The translations under genes and the position numbers were made by a program. The notes beneath the pieces were generated by a model. It was not told the DNA's origin. It worked only from the letters and a program-made list of their open reading frames with translations, and made no database searches. From CAYFPX01 sp964519895 (GTDB lineage Bacteria; Myxococcota_A; UBA796; CAJQPC01): 64,000 nucleotides of DNA. This document shows positions 48,753 to 57,813 of the stretch, piece by piece; the stretch's first letter is position 1; each line of letters opens with the position of its first letter. The DNA lies in assembly GCA_964519895.1 (NCBI GenBank), contig CAZFLE010000028.1, forward strand, positions 1 through 64,000, in the 5' to 3' direction.

Positions 48753-51655
48753 GCGAGCCGGACGGCAGCGGTCCAGCATGGAGCGGTGGCGGAGAGGGTG
48801 CCGGACCCGAGGGCTTCAGCGACCAGGCCGGCGAGCGCTACGAGCAGCGGGGACTGCTGGGCGTGGGCGGCATGGGCCGGGTCTACGCCGCCCAGGATCG
48901 TCGCCTGCGGCGCGAGGTGGCCCTCAAGGTGGCGACCACGCCGGAGCTCACCGCCCGGCTCGCTCGCGAGGCCCGGATCACCGCTCAGCTGGAGCACCCG
49001 GGCATCGTCGCCGTCTACGACGCGGGCCACGACGAGCGCGGTCGCCCTTGGTACACCATGCGACTCATCCGCGGCCGGACCCTCGAGGAGCGGCTCGCGG
49101 AGTGCGACGATCTGGGGGCCCGGCTGCGGCTGCTGGGCCACTTCCAGGACGCCTGCCAGGCGGTGGCCTACGCCCACAGCATGGGGATCGTGCACCGGGA
49201 CCTGAAGCCTGCGAACATCATGGTCGGGGAGTTCGGCGAGACCCAGGTGGCGGACTGGGGGCTGGCCCGCCCTGTGCACGAGGCGCTCCAGGCCTGGGAC
49301 CGCATCGTGACGGCCGGAGACGGCACCGGGGTCGCCGGCACCTCCCGCTACATGAGCCCCGAGCAGGCCCGGGGGGAGGCGCCCGGCAGAGCGGCCGACG
49401 TCTGGTGCCTGGGGGTGGTCCTCCATGAGCTCCTGTCGGGGCAGAAGGCACCGGCCGAGCCGGGTGTGGCCCCCGAGCTGGAGGGGCTGGACGAACGGGT
49501 CCCGGTAGAGCTCGTCGCCATCGTGCGGCACTGCGTCGCCCGGGATCCAGCGTCGCGCTACCCCTCTGCAGCCGAGCTCGCCGCCGACCTGGGCCGCTAC
49601 CTGGATGGTCGCCGGGTCCAGGTCCACGACTACACCCCCTGGCAGTTGCTGGGTCGTCTGGCCCACGCATGGCGGGCCCCGTTGCTCGTGGCCGCAGTGG
49701 CACTGCTCGGACTGGCCTGGGTGGGGCTGGTGGGGGCCCAGCGCACGGCGGAGGAGCACGCGGTGGCCCAGCGCAACCTGGCCCAGGCGCTCGCCCAGCA
49801 GGCCCTCGTGGCGCTCGATGGGGAGCAGCACGTCGAGGCGGCGGTGCTCGCTGCCCACTCCCTGACCCTGGAGCCCTCTCCTGTCGCACGGGGCGTGTTG
49901 GCCGCGACCGCCGGTCCCAGGCCCGAGCGGGTCTCCCAGCTGCCCCTCCCGACCGCCTGTCGCGAGGACGCCTTCCTGTCCCCCGACGGCACCACGCTGC
50001 TGTGCTCGGCCGACGCGCAGCTGTCGCTGTGGTCCCTGGCCACAGGGCAATTCCTGTGGACCCAGCCCGTCCACCTGGGCCGCTTTCCCATCTGGCACGG
50101 TGACGCGATCGTGGTGCCGTCAGCCGCTGCAGACGTGCGGTGGCTGGCACTCGCAGACGGGCGCGAGCTCGAGCGCCGGCCCGTGGAGTCCCTTCCCACG
50201 CTGCTGTCCGCCGGCTCGGCCGGCGTCTGGTCCTTGAATGGAACCAAGGCGACGGTGTTGCGTGCCGGTGAACCTGCGGGGGACTCGTTCGAGATCTGCG
50301 CTTCGATGCGTTCCGGCCTGGCGGCCCATCAAGGCCAGCTGCTGGTCGGCTGCCAGGACGGCTCCTTCCGGGTCTACGCCACCGACGGTGTCGAGACCAC
50401 CCGGGTCCAGGTGGAGCGGGACCAGGTCGACTGGGGACACCTGGCCTTCGATGGCGTCGCGGTCTTTGCCGGCACCCGGGACGGACGAGTCCGGCGGCTC
50501 GAGCTGGCCACGGGCGTCTGGACCGCCGAGATCCACCAGCGGGACGGAGGCGTGCTCCAGGTCGCGCCGGTGACCGGGACGCCGTGGGTCCTGGTCCGCG
50601 GCGAGCGCGGCAGCACCAGGCTGTGGGACACTGACCTGGATGCCTGGGTGGGGGCCCTGCCCGCGCGGGTGAAGCAGGTGTTTGCAGGCAGCACCCAGGA
50701 CCGCCTGATGCTCCTGGGCGATGGGCTCGAGCGGTGGCGCTTGCCGAGCGGTCTGCGACCGGCCGCCGTCAGCGTGGGCCCTGGCGTCTCCCAGGTGACC
50801 CTGTCCCGAGACGGCGCCCAGACGGCCTATGCCCTGGGGGACGGCACGGTGGGGCTGTTGCGGACCGTCGACCGGCGCGTCCTGGCGGACTGGCAGTGGC
50901 AGACGGGGGTCGCCAAGTGCGTGGCGTTCCTGGACGATGGGCGCTTGTTCGCAGCGGCGATGAACGCAGGAGGCGGGCGGGTCCTCGCGCCCGGACAGGA
51001 CCCGGTCGTGCCCGCTGGCCTGCCTCTGGCCCGGTTCAGGCGGGCCGGCACATTCCGAGACGGGAGCCTGTGGGCCCTGGGCTATGGCCCGACCTCCGCC
51101 TGGGTCAGCGGTGACGGCGAGGTCCTGCGAGAGGCCTGGGCGGACGTCGAGCTCTTCGACGGATCCAGCAGTCCGGACCGGAGCCACGCGGCCTTCCTGG
51201 GCACGGCCGGTGGAGTCTGGGTGCACGACGGCGCGGGCCTGGTCCAGGTGGCCGACGCGCCGGACGCCGTGGCGGTCGACGTGGGAGACGATGGCCGGGT
51301 GGTGGTCGCCGGTCGCCGCGAGGTCTGCCGGGAGGGGCGGTGCCACGATCTCGGGGAGCGCATCATGGACCTGGCCCTGGCCCCCGGGGGTCAGCGGGTG
51401 GCTGTCGGGCTGCTGTCCGGGGGCATCGTGCTCCTGGATCTCGCGACCGGGGAGCAGGAAGCGATCCTGCGAGGGCACGGCAAGCGGGTCAGCTCGCTGG
51501 AGTGGGGGCCAAGGGGCGAGCTGTTGGTGAGCGGCAGCTGGGACGGCACGCTGCGCTACTGGGACGTCACCACCCTGGACGCGGACCCCCATGCCGTGGC
51601 CCAGGCTCTCGAGACGGCCTGGGGACTCGATCTCGAGGCGGCGCTGGGCGGCTGA
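48749..51655 (+). CDS. Ser/Thr protein kinase with transmembrane helix and WD40 propeller
   Basis: A 968-residue Hanks-type kinase. Glycine loop GVGGMGRVY (38-46), K60 in REVALKVA, HRDLKPAN with D151 and N156, and D169 in ADWGLA (DWG instead of DFG, frequent in bacterial WD40 kinases). APE-like SPEQARGE follows. A membrane helix lies at 311-330 (PLLVAAVALLGLAWVGLVGA), then a helical stretch and a C-terminal WD40-like propeller (LSRDGAQTAYALGDGTVGLL, ... VSGSWDGTLRYWDVTTLDA). By topology the propeller is extracytoplasmic and could be the sensor. Co-translated with the FHA/winged-helix protein, its probable substrate. Confidence 0.92.
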   Translation: MSEPDGSGPAWSGGGEGAGPEGFSDQAGERYEQRGLLGVGGMGRVYAAQDRRLRREVALKVATTPELTARLAREARITAQLEHPGIVAVYDAGHDERGRPWYTMRLIRGRTLEERLAECDDLGARLRLLGHFQDACQAVAYAHSMGIVHRDLKPANIMVGEFGETQVADWGLARPVHEALQAWDRIVTAGDGTGVAGTSRYMSPEQARGEAPGRAADVWCLGVVLHELLSGQKAPAEPGVAPELEGLDERVPVELVAIVRHCVARDPASRYPSAAELAADLGRYLDGRRVQVHDYTPWQLLGRLAHAWRAPLLVAAVALLGLAWVGLVGAQRTAEEHAVAQRNLAQALAQQALVALDGEQHVEAAVLAAHSLTLEPSPVARGVLAATAGPRPERVSQLPLPTACREDAFLSPDGTTLLCSADAQLSLWSLATGQFLWTQPVHLGRFPIWHGDAIVVPSAAADVRWLALADGRELERRPVESLPTLLSAGSAGVWSLNGTKATVLRAGEPAGDSFEICASMRSGLAAHQGQLLVGCQDGSFRVYATDGVETTRVQVERDQVDWGHLAFDGVAVFAGTRDGRVRRLELATGVWTAEIHQRDGGVLQVAPVTGTPWVLVRGERGSTRLWDTDLDAWVGALPARVKQVFAGSTQDRLMLLGDGLERWRLPSGLRPAAVSVGPGVSQVTLSRDGAQTAYALGDGTVGLLRTVDRRVLADWQWQTGVAKCVAFLDDGRLFAAAMNAGGGRVLAPGQDPVVPAGLPLARFRRAGTFRDGSLWALGYGPTSAWVSGDGEVLREAWADVELFDGSSSPDRSHAAFLGTAGGVWVHDGAGLVQVADAPDAVAVDVGDDGRVVVAGRREVCREGRCHDLGERIMDLALAPGGQRVAVGLLSGGIVLLDLATGEQEAILRGHGKRVSSLEWGPRGELLVSGSWDGTLRYWDVTTLDADPHAVAQALETAWGLDLEAALGG

Positions 51656-51757
51656 GCGGGGGTCTGTCCACGCCTTGGATACGCTTTCTGGGCCCAGCCA
51701 CTGGCCTGCGGAGCGGTTCGGGGAGAGTCTGCAGGTCGCAGGGCCGATGGAGCCGAC

Positions 51758-52719
51758 ATGACCTCCCGCACGCCACTGGTGCCGCTCTTCTTCCTCACCG
51801 CCTGCCAGGCCGCGACCCCGGCGTCGAGCGGCACGGTGGTCACGACCCACGACCTGGCCGCCGCGCTGGGGGCACTCGCGGCGCCGGTGGGCGTCACCCT
51901 GGACCCGGACTCGGGCACGCTGTACGTGCTGGACGCCTGGGAGGGCGTCTATGCCCTGACCGACACAGGGTTCCAACAGCACCTGACGTCGGACGATCTG
52001 ACGGTCACCGGTGGTGTGGATCAGCGGCCGTACACCGACGTGGCGGCGATGGGCGATGGCCGCTTCGCGGTGTCCGTGAGGAGCGACGGCCTGTTGTATG
52101 ACCCCGCCGTGGGCGGCACCGTCCAACATTTTTGCTACGAGCCGGGTGACACGGGCTTGTGGGCCGAGGAGTACCAGCACACCAACAGCCTGGGCTACGA
52201 CGCCGGGCGGGACCGGCTGATCGCGACGCCGCAGACGATCCAGGTGGAAGACGACCTGGCGCTGGAGGCTTTTGTCGCAGAATTCGACGGCCAGGAGGGC
52301 ACGCCGCTGCACTTCTGGAGCCTGGATGACGCCGGTTTTGCGCCTGGGGCTGTCGCGGTCCAGGCCGGCGGCTCGCTACTGCTCGCCCATGGCGACACGA
52401 TCTACAGCTACGAGGCGGGGGCCGTGGCGGCAGATCCGCTCGTCGGACTGGCGGGGCTTGGCGTCACGCGAATCGAGGGTCTTGCGGTGGATGCGACCAG
52501 CGGGGATCTGTGGGTCGTGGACGGGGAGCGGGTGGCACTGTTGCGGATCAGCGGGTGGCGGTNNNNNNNNNNNNNNNNNNNNNNNNNNNNNNNNNNNNNN
52601 NNNNNNNNNNNNNNNNNNNNNNNNNNNNNNNNNNNNNNNNNNNNNNNNNNNNNNNNNNNNNNCTGTGGGTCGTGGACGGGGAGCGGGTGGCACTGTTGCG
52701 GATCAGCGGGTGGCGGTGA
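51758..52719 (+). CDS. propeller-like lipoprotein interrupted by a false assembly gap
   Basis: A predicted lipoprotein (MTSRTPLVPLFFLTAC, Cys 16) of 268 residues if the gap is removed. Repeats of the type GVTLDPDSGTLYVLDAWEGV, GGVDQRPYTDVAAMGDGRFA and IEGLAVDATSGDLWVVDGER suggest an SMP-30/NHL-like propeller. The coding frame reaches GWR at 52561, then 100 N; the sequence after the gap repeats the last 55 bases and then reads TGA directly. Joined, the protein ends GWR-stop. Its stop abuts the stop of the convergent receiver gene. Function unknown. Confidence 0.75.
52508..52717. other. scaffold gap flanked by an identical 55-bp sequence (artefact)
   Basis: Bases 52508-52562 and 52663-52717 are identical over all 55 positions, with exactly 100 N between. 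A duplicated end of this kind arises when two contigs overlapping by one assembly word are scaffolded instead of merged. The real chromosome should lack both the N run and the second copy. Confidence 0.9.
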
Positions 52720-53181
52720 TCACTTGAAGTGGCGCTCGATGATGTTGATCATGTCGTCGTAGCCGTAGCCTTGACTCCAGTCGACCTGGTGCACCCCGGA
52801 GAGGGCTGCGATCTGGCGACGTACTTCGTTGTCCGGGCGCACGGTCGTGAACAGCAACGGAAGCATCTGGGGGGACAGCCCGTACTTTCCACGGATCTCC
52901 CGAGCCAGGATGAGCCCGGCGTCGAGGGACTGCTGGACCTGGAGTGGCGTCGGATTTGGGGTCGCATTGAGCTGTTCTTCGGTCAGGCTCGGTACCATGA
53001 CGTCCAGCACCGCACCGGCGTAGCGCAGCTTCCGTTCAACGATCTGCGCGATGTAGTCCCGGCCCTCTGGCAAGGAGCGGGCCGCGTGGACCTCATGACC
53101 GCGCTTGGTCAGCCACTTGATCAGCCGCTCGATCAAGTCTGGCTGATCGTGGAAGAGGAGGACCGGCTTTCGGCTACCCAT
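52720..53181 (-). CDS. atypical receiver-domain protein
   Basis: A 153-residue single-domain response regulator-like protein. The first strand ends LLFHDQPDLIERLI (one acid where two are usual). The phospho-acceptor position is AGAVLDVMVPSL (Asp), and LPLLFTTVRPD gives the Thr, but the conserved Lys near the end is missing (HQVDWSQGYGY). A ~30-residue insertion (TEEQLNATPNPTPLQVQQ) lies after the Asp. It may work without classical phosphorylation. Six nt separate it from the upstream histidine kinase gene, and it ends the three-gene minus-strand operon. Confidence 0.78.
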   Translation of the reverse strand: MGSRKPVLLFHDQPDLIERLIKWLTKRGHEVHAARSLPEGRDYIAQIVERKLRYAGAVLDVMVPSLTEEQLNATPNPTPLQVQQSLDAGLILAREIRGKYGLSPQMLPLLFTTVRPDNEVRRQIAALSGVHQVDWSQGYGYDDMINIIERHFK

Positions 53182-53187
53182 GTCTGG

Positions 53188-55722
53188 TCACCTCGGCTCT
53201 TGTGTCAGGAAGTGTAGGCGGAAGACGTTGTAGGTCCGGTAGTCCTGCCCGACCCCGCGGTCTACGGTGACGCCGCCACCGAATGACGCCATGATCATCT
53301 GCGCCAGGTGGAGGCCGATGCCGGTGCCCTGTCCGGGTCGCTTGATCTGGGCGCGGGGGGTTCGATACTCCCACTCGAAGATCTTCTCCCACAGCTCTGT
53401 CGGGATCAGCAGGCCCAGGTTGGCGACCTCGAGCGTCAGGCCCGTCTTGGGCTTCTCGTCGCGAATGACGGTGACGGTCGTGCCGCGATCCGAGTATTTT
53501 ATTGCATTTTCAATAAGAATTCCAAGAACTTGACGGAGAAGATCCTGGTTGGCCCAGACCCGCGTTTCCTCGGTGATGTTCGCCTTGCCAGCCTTGTTCT
53601 TCTCGACGAAATTCAGTCGGATTCCCTCGACATCGGCGATCACCCTGTAGTCCGTCATCAGCAGTGCCAAGGGTCTGCGCAGGAGCTCCATCGCCTTGGG
53701 GAAGGGGTCACCCTTGTGCAGCTTCAAGAGGTGAGACATGTTCATGGCCTGCATCGTGGCCACGCGGGTCTGTCCCAGGGCGTACTCCAGGTTCTTCGAC
53801 ACGTCCTCGCCATCTGCCAGCTGTTCCTCGATCAGCTTCAGCCGGCCGTCGATTGCGGTCAATGGTGACGCGATCTGGTGGCCGACGGACAGCACGAAGC
53901 GTTTCTGCGACCTGTTCTGGGCCTCGAGACGTCGGAGGAGTTCCTGGTCGTTCAGCACCTTGAGCTCGCTGGATCCGAGCATCTTCTGGACCTGGATCCG
54001 GTCCTGGATGCTTCGGTAGATGCCCTCGACGAACTCGATCTTGCCGGAGCTGGGCTCGGTGGTCACCAGCAGGTTCAGCTCGATCGCGAAGATCTCGCCC
54101 TGCTTGTCCCTCCAGTTCACGACCTTGTTGAGCAGGCGACCTCCGTTGAGCGAGGCGCTCTTCATCAACAGGGCATACTGGTTGTCGTTGGCGAACAGCT
54201 CGGAACGGCCCATCCGGGCCAGCTCGACCCGGCTGTACCCCGTGAGGGTGGACTCTCGATCCGAGGACACGAGCGTGCGGCCGTCGGCATCGGCCCGGTA
54301 GTAGGCGAAACCGAAGCTACCGAGCATGAGCGACTCAGACATCTCCCGAGCCATGCCCACCACATAGGGGATGGGGGGGTGGACCCGGCTGTCGGTCTGC
54401 ATCCTGAAGCGGATCTCGACGGGGCGGGAGGTGCCGTCCGGCCGCTGCACATGGACCTCGAGCGGGCCAGCGTCGTTTTCGCCGCGCCTCAGTGCAGCCC
54501 GCAGGAGCTTCTGCACGCGCAAGCGATCGGCCGGCAGGTACAGGGCCAGGGCATCTTTGGTCCTGAGCTCCCCCAGGGGCGTGCCGAACATGCGCACCGC
54601 GCCGGGATTGGCACGGGTGACCCGGTTGATGCCTTCAGGATCCTCTGGCATGCGGTGAGAGACGATGATCGACTCGCCAGCACCTTCAAAGATCTGCTCG
54701 AGCAGCAGCAGGTCCTCGCGGTCCTGGAGCACCACGCCCAACAGATCAGCCAGAAAGGCCAGAGCGGTCTGGTCCTGGGCGGTAAAGGGCGCCCGGCTGG
54801 GAGAGCGCGAGATCCTGAGCACTCCGACACACGTACCTCCGCGTACCAGGGGCACGGCCAGGAAGATGGTGGCCGGCTGACCGTCGGGGCCGTGCTCGGC
54901 ATGAAGTGGGCCCTCGCGGTCCTTGATCCGGGAGTCCTGTTCGCCTGGGAGCGTCGTCTGTTCGTTGATCTCCTCCTGATTCAGGGAGTCGGAGAGACGC
55001 AGCGCCTGCTTGCTGGACCACACCCATCCGGTCAGCCCGGTCCAGGAGGGGTAGCGCACGCTGGGTCCAGCCCAGAGTGCCTGGTCGGTGGTTGCAGCGA
55101 GACGCAGGAGGCCGCCCGCCTGGAACAGCAGGGTCACGATGTCTGCGTCGAAGATCTCCTTGAGCTCTCGGACCAGCCCGCCCAGGTTTCCACTCTGGTC
55201 CTGGGTGCGCGCCAGGCTCTCCAGCTGTCGGATCCGGGTCTCAGAGACGCTCTCCAGAGCGTCCTGGAGTGGGATCCAGGCCACAGAGGCAAGCCGCTCC
55301 AGCTGGACCAGGTCCAGGAGTGGATCTGTGCCCCGGCGCACGGCGATCAGGCCCAGGGTGCGCCCTTCGAGGCGAATTGCAAAGGCGTCGATGGCGTCGT
55401 CGACCTCCAGGTCCAGCAAGTTGCGGTCCAGGTCCAGGAGCAGCGTGGGATCTACGCCTTTGGCGACGCTGGTGGCCAGCAGTTCCAGGTTCCGGACAGA
55501 GCCGCTATCGGGCGCAAGCGGACAGCGGAGTTGGGCACAGGCCAGTGGGTGGCCGGCGCTGTCCACCGCCAGGGCGAGCGCGCCCTTGGCGCCGTCAAGA
55601 TCACTGGCCAGCTCGACGAGGTCCTCGAGACGTTGCTGCAGGCTGCGCCCGGGCAGTGCGGCAAAGAGGTCGACCAGGCGCCTGGCGAGCCAGCGGTGGC
55701 TCTCGACGGACTCGTCAGCCAT
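53188..55722 (-). CDS. GAF/PAS sensor histidine kinase
   Basis: An 844-residue soluble kinase. Two GAF-like regions (about 30-175 and 205-350), two PAS-like regions (about 365-480, with HPPIPYVVGMAREMSESLML, and 485-600, with GSFGFAYYRADADGRTLVSS), phospho-acceptor H615 in SVGHQIASPLTAID (non-canonical, HQIASP), N-box ILIENAIKYSD (N739), and G-box GTGIGLHLAQ (799). No membrane helix is seen. A 40-bp AT-rich stretch with unusual codons covers the N-box. The ATG overlaps the stop of the ParA-like gene by 8 nt, so the operon is translated as a block. Output is presumably the receiver that follows. Confidence 0.9.
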   Translation of the reverse strand: MADESVESHRWLARRLVDLFAALPGRSLQQRLEDLVELASDLDGAKGALALAVDSAGHPLACAQLRCPLAPDSGSVRNLELLATSVAKGVDPTLLLDLDRNLLDLEVDDAIDAFAIRLEGRTLGLIAVRRGTDPLLDLVQLERLASVAWIPLQDALESVSETRIRQLESLARTQDQSGNLGGLVRELKEIFDADIVTLLFQAGGLLRLAATTDQALWAGPSVRYPSWTGLTGWVWSSKQALRLSDSLNQEEINEQTTLPGEQDSRIKDREGPLHAEHGPDGQPATIFLAVPLVRGGTCVGVLRISRSPSRAPFTAQDQTALAFLADLLGVVLQDREDLLLLEQIFEGAGESIIVSHRMPEDPEGINRVTRANPGAVRMFGTPLGELRTKDALALYLPADRLRVQKLLRAALRRGENDAGPLEVHVQRPDGTSRPVEIRFRMQTDSRVHPPIPYVVGMAREMSESLMLGSFGFAYYRADADGRTLVSSDRESTLTGYSRVELARMGRSELFANDNQYALLMKSASLNGGRLLNKVVNWRDKQGEIFAIELNLLVTTEPSSGKIEFVEGIYRSIQDRIQVQKMLGSSELKVLNDQELLRRLEAQNRSQKRFVLSVGHQIASPLTAIDGRLKLIEEQLADGEDVSKNLEYALGQTRVATMQAMNMSHLLKLHKGDPFPKAMELLRRPLALLMTDYRVIADVEGIRLNFVEKNKAGKANITEETRVWANQDLLRQVLGILIENAIKYSDRGTTVTVIRDEKPKTGLTLEVANLGLLIPTELWEKIFEWEYRTPRAQIKRPGQGTGIGLHLAQMIMASFGGGVTVDRGVGQDYRTYNVFRLHFLTQEPR

Positions 55723-57586
55723 TGGCCCGGCTTTGTGCCCCGTCCAAGATGATCCAGTTCCGCGCCCCGGCGCGGGCCACCGGCGTGGCGCCATCGCGGG
55801 TCAGGATGACCTCTCGGATCCGTCGTCGGTCATTGGTGTTGTGAGCGTTCATGAGCGCAAAGAGTCCCCGGCTCTGCGCCTGGTCCTGCGTGCGCAGGAC
55901 CCGCTCCGCATGGGCCTTGATCACACCGGCCAGCGTCAGATCGGGGAGCTGAAGCCAGGCGTGGATCCTGGCCATGAGGGCCTTGAGACCCCCTTCGGCA
56001 GACTCCACGATGTCGTGGAGATCATCCACGAACCGGCCCCGAACCCCTGCGGCACTCCGTGACGGGACCTGGATTGGCTCCACACCACCGGCGGTCAGCG
56101 CCTCCAACATCCAGGCCTCGCCCAGGGAGGTGCCGGGTGCCAGCGGGAATTCGGAGCTCAGCTCGACCCAGGCCATGGGCGCTCTGGGCGCCTCCAGTGT
56201 CGCGTCGTCTCGCGCCAGCAACGTGCCCACGATCTCACGGGAGCCGGCTGGGGGGACCTCTCCGGGTGACCTGCACAGGACCAGCGCGTCGGCCCAGGCC
56301 ACGCCGCCGACCCACGTGGCCGGGCCCAGCCCGCTGCCCAGGTGCAGGATCACCGCCCGATAGTGCTTGCGGAGCGCCCCCAGCAGCGCACAGAGGGCGG
56401 ACCGGCCGTCGGGGTCCGACACAGCGCGTCGCGCGTCCCCAGGCGCCGAGGGATCGGGTTCCAGCTCGGCGATCGCCCGCTCGAGGAGCAGCCGGTGGTG
56501 CAGCACGGCCTGGGTCTCGAGGTGTGGCGCGACCAGCCCCGTTCCCAAGAGCTTCAGGTTCGGCAGGGACCGGGGGAAGGGCGTGTCGACGATGCTGTCG
56601 TCGGTGACCAGCGGGGTCAGCACCGCGGAACGCTCGGGTGGCGGCGCATCCACGGCGGCCTTGAGCAGACCGGCGAGACCCCGACCCGGCGCTGACTCGG
56701 GCGGGGTGGTCATGGCCAGGGCCAAGGCGTGCTCCAGGCGGCAACCGGCCAGGTCCAGGTCCACCACCAGCACAGGCTCGTCGGCGTCGAGCAGCCGCTG
56801 GTGGTGGGCGACCCGGCGGGCGATCGCGGCCGTCAGCTCGGCGGTTCGCCCGTCTCCGTAGACGGCGATCACGCGGGCATTGTCGATGGCGCTGGGCTGC
56901 ACAGCGGTCGTGGGCGGCACCATGCGGTGCTTCCAGCTGCGCCCGCTGCGGTCGAAGAGGGCCCGGACTGCCGTCGCGGTCAGCGGCTGGCCCTGGTGCA
57001 CATTGTGATCCAGCCAGGCGGTGCCCAGGGTGGAGAGCTTGTAGATCGGGCGACTCGTGCCGCGCTTCAAGGCCACGCTCACCAGCGCCACGTCGGGGGC
57101 GCTGAGTTCCTTGCCCAGGATCTGACCGATGCGCTGCGGGGTCTTGCGGATCCCCTCGGGCAAGGCGCGGTGGACCTTGGCGGGTGATAGGTGGTGAGGC
57201 ATGGCGTCGCGAAGGGCCACCAGGACCGCCTGCTTGGTGGGGCTGAGCGACAACAGCGTGGGGTCCTTGGTGCTCGGCACGGCCGGTGTCGGATCGGCCC
57301 CCCGCTGGAGTGCGCCCAGCTGGTCGTGCAGGCCCAACAGGAAGGACACCAGTGGGATGCAGCGGCGTCGGTGCTCGCGGCCCAGGCGGCTGAGCTGGTC
57401 GACCGCCCGATCGAGGGGGACCAGGAGCTCGTCGAGTTCGCTGGCGTCCTGGGTGGACATCAGGCCCCCGACCCACTCCCACACAGCGAGCTGGAGCTCC
57501 CCGGTGTCCCGGTCCGTGATCGCGCCCCCGGCACGGCCCTGTTGCACGAGTGCCTCTAGCTGCGCGAGGGGAGGGTGAATTGCCAT
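55715..57586 (-). CDS. ParA/MinD-like protein with winged-helix domain and degenerate P-loop
   Basis: A 623-residue protein. An N-terminal helical region (1-100), a winged-helix-like segment (113-193: LSPTKQAVLVALRDAMPHH, PEGIRKTPQRIGQIL), then a MinD/ParA/CpaE-like domain from about 235: VIAVYGDGRTAELTAAIARR stands where KGGxGKTT should be, so the signature lysines are lost, and VLVVDLDLAGCRLEHALAL matches the Walker A'/B strand. It may bind but not hydrolyse ATP, or act as a scaffold, as some CpaE-like pole organisers do. It is the first gene of the operon with the GAF/PAS kinase and receiver. Divergent from the kinase/L,D-transpeptidase operon. Confidence 0.72.
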   Translation of the reverse strand: MAIHPPLAQLEALVQQGRAGGAITDRDTGELQLAVWEWVGGLMSTQDASELDELLVPLDRAVDQLSRLGREHRRRCIPLVSFLLGLHDQLGALQRGADPTPAVPSTKDPTLLSLSPTKQAVLVALRDAMPHHLSPAKVHRALPEGIRKTPQRIGQILGKELSAPDVALVSVALKRGTSRPIYKLSTLGTAWLDHNVHQGQPLTATAVRALFDRSGRSWKHRMVPPTTAVQPSAIDNARVIAVYGDGRTAELTAAIARRVAHHQRLLDADEPVLVVDLDLAGCRLEHALALAMTTPPESAPGRGLAGLLKAAVDAPPPERSAVLTPLVTDDSIVDTPFPRSLPNLKLLGTGLVAPHLETQAVLHHRLLLERAIAELEPDPSAPGDARRAVSDPDGRSALCALLGALRKHYRAVILHLGSGLGPATWVGGVAWADALVLCRSPGEVPPAGSREIVGTLLARDDATLEAPRAPMAWVELSSEFPLAPGTSLGEAWMLEALTAGGVEPIQVPSRSAAGVRGRFVDDLHDIVESAEGGLKALMARIHAWLQLPDLTLAGVIKAHAERVLRTQDQAQSRGLFALMNAHNTNDRRRIREVILTRDGATPVARAGARNWIILDGAQSRANG

Positions 57587-57739
57587 CGGCTCTCCTTGGA
57601 TCCCACACCCGGTCTCGGACCGCAGGGAGCCTAGCACAGGTCGGAGCGAAAGACCAAAGAACGTCACCCGGGATTCCCCCGCCATGGAGCGGGTCACAAA
57701 ACTTGACCTCAATTCTGGCTGTTAGCGGACACAAGGCAG

Positions 57740-57782
57740 TTCGAAAATGAAAGTAAACCCGCGCTTGCGTTGCGGTTCGAAA
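57740..57782. promoter_or_regulatory. pair of TTCGAAA sites in a divergent promoter region
   Basis: In the 227-bp gap between the two divergent operons, TTCGAAA occurs at 57740 and 57776, 36 bp apart and in the same orientation, each containing the TTCGAA palindrome. The surrounding 80 bp is markedly AT-richer than the genome. A TTGACC at 57703 could be a -35 box but no matching -10 is evident. Possible binding sites for a shared regulator; untested. Confidence 0.35.
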
Positions 57783-57813
57783 GGTAACAGAATGGCAACG
57801 AAGAGGCACACCC

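Noticed and set aside
48749..48760. DWG instead of DFG as a sign of a dead kinase
   Set aside because: DWG is common in active-looking bacterial WD40 kinases and the Lys, catalytic Asp and Asn are all present.
57703..57731. TTGACC as a -35 box for the kinase operon
   Set aside because: No acceptable -10 hexamer lies 16-18 bp downstream, so a promoter cannot be called.
57774..57784. GGTTCGAAAGG resembling a tRNA T-loop
   Set aside because: No acceptor, anticodon or D arms can be built around it.
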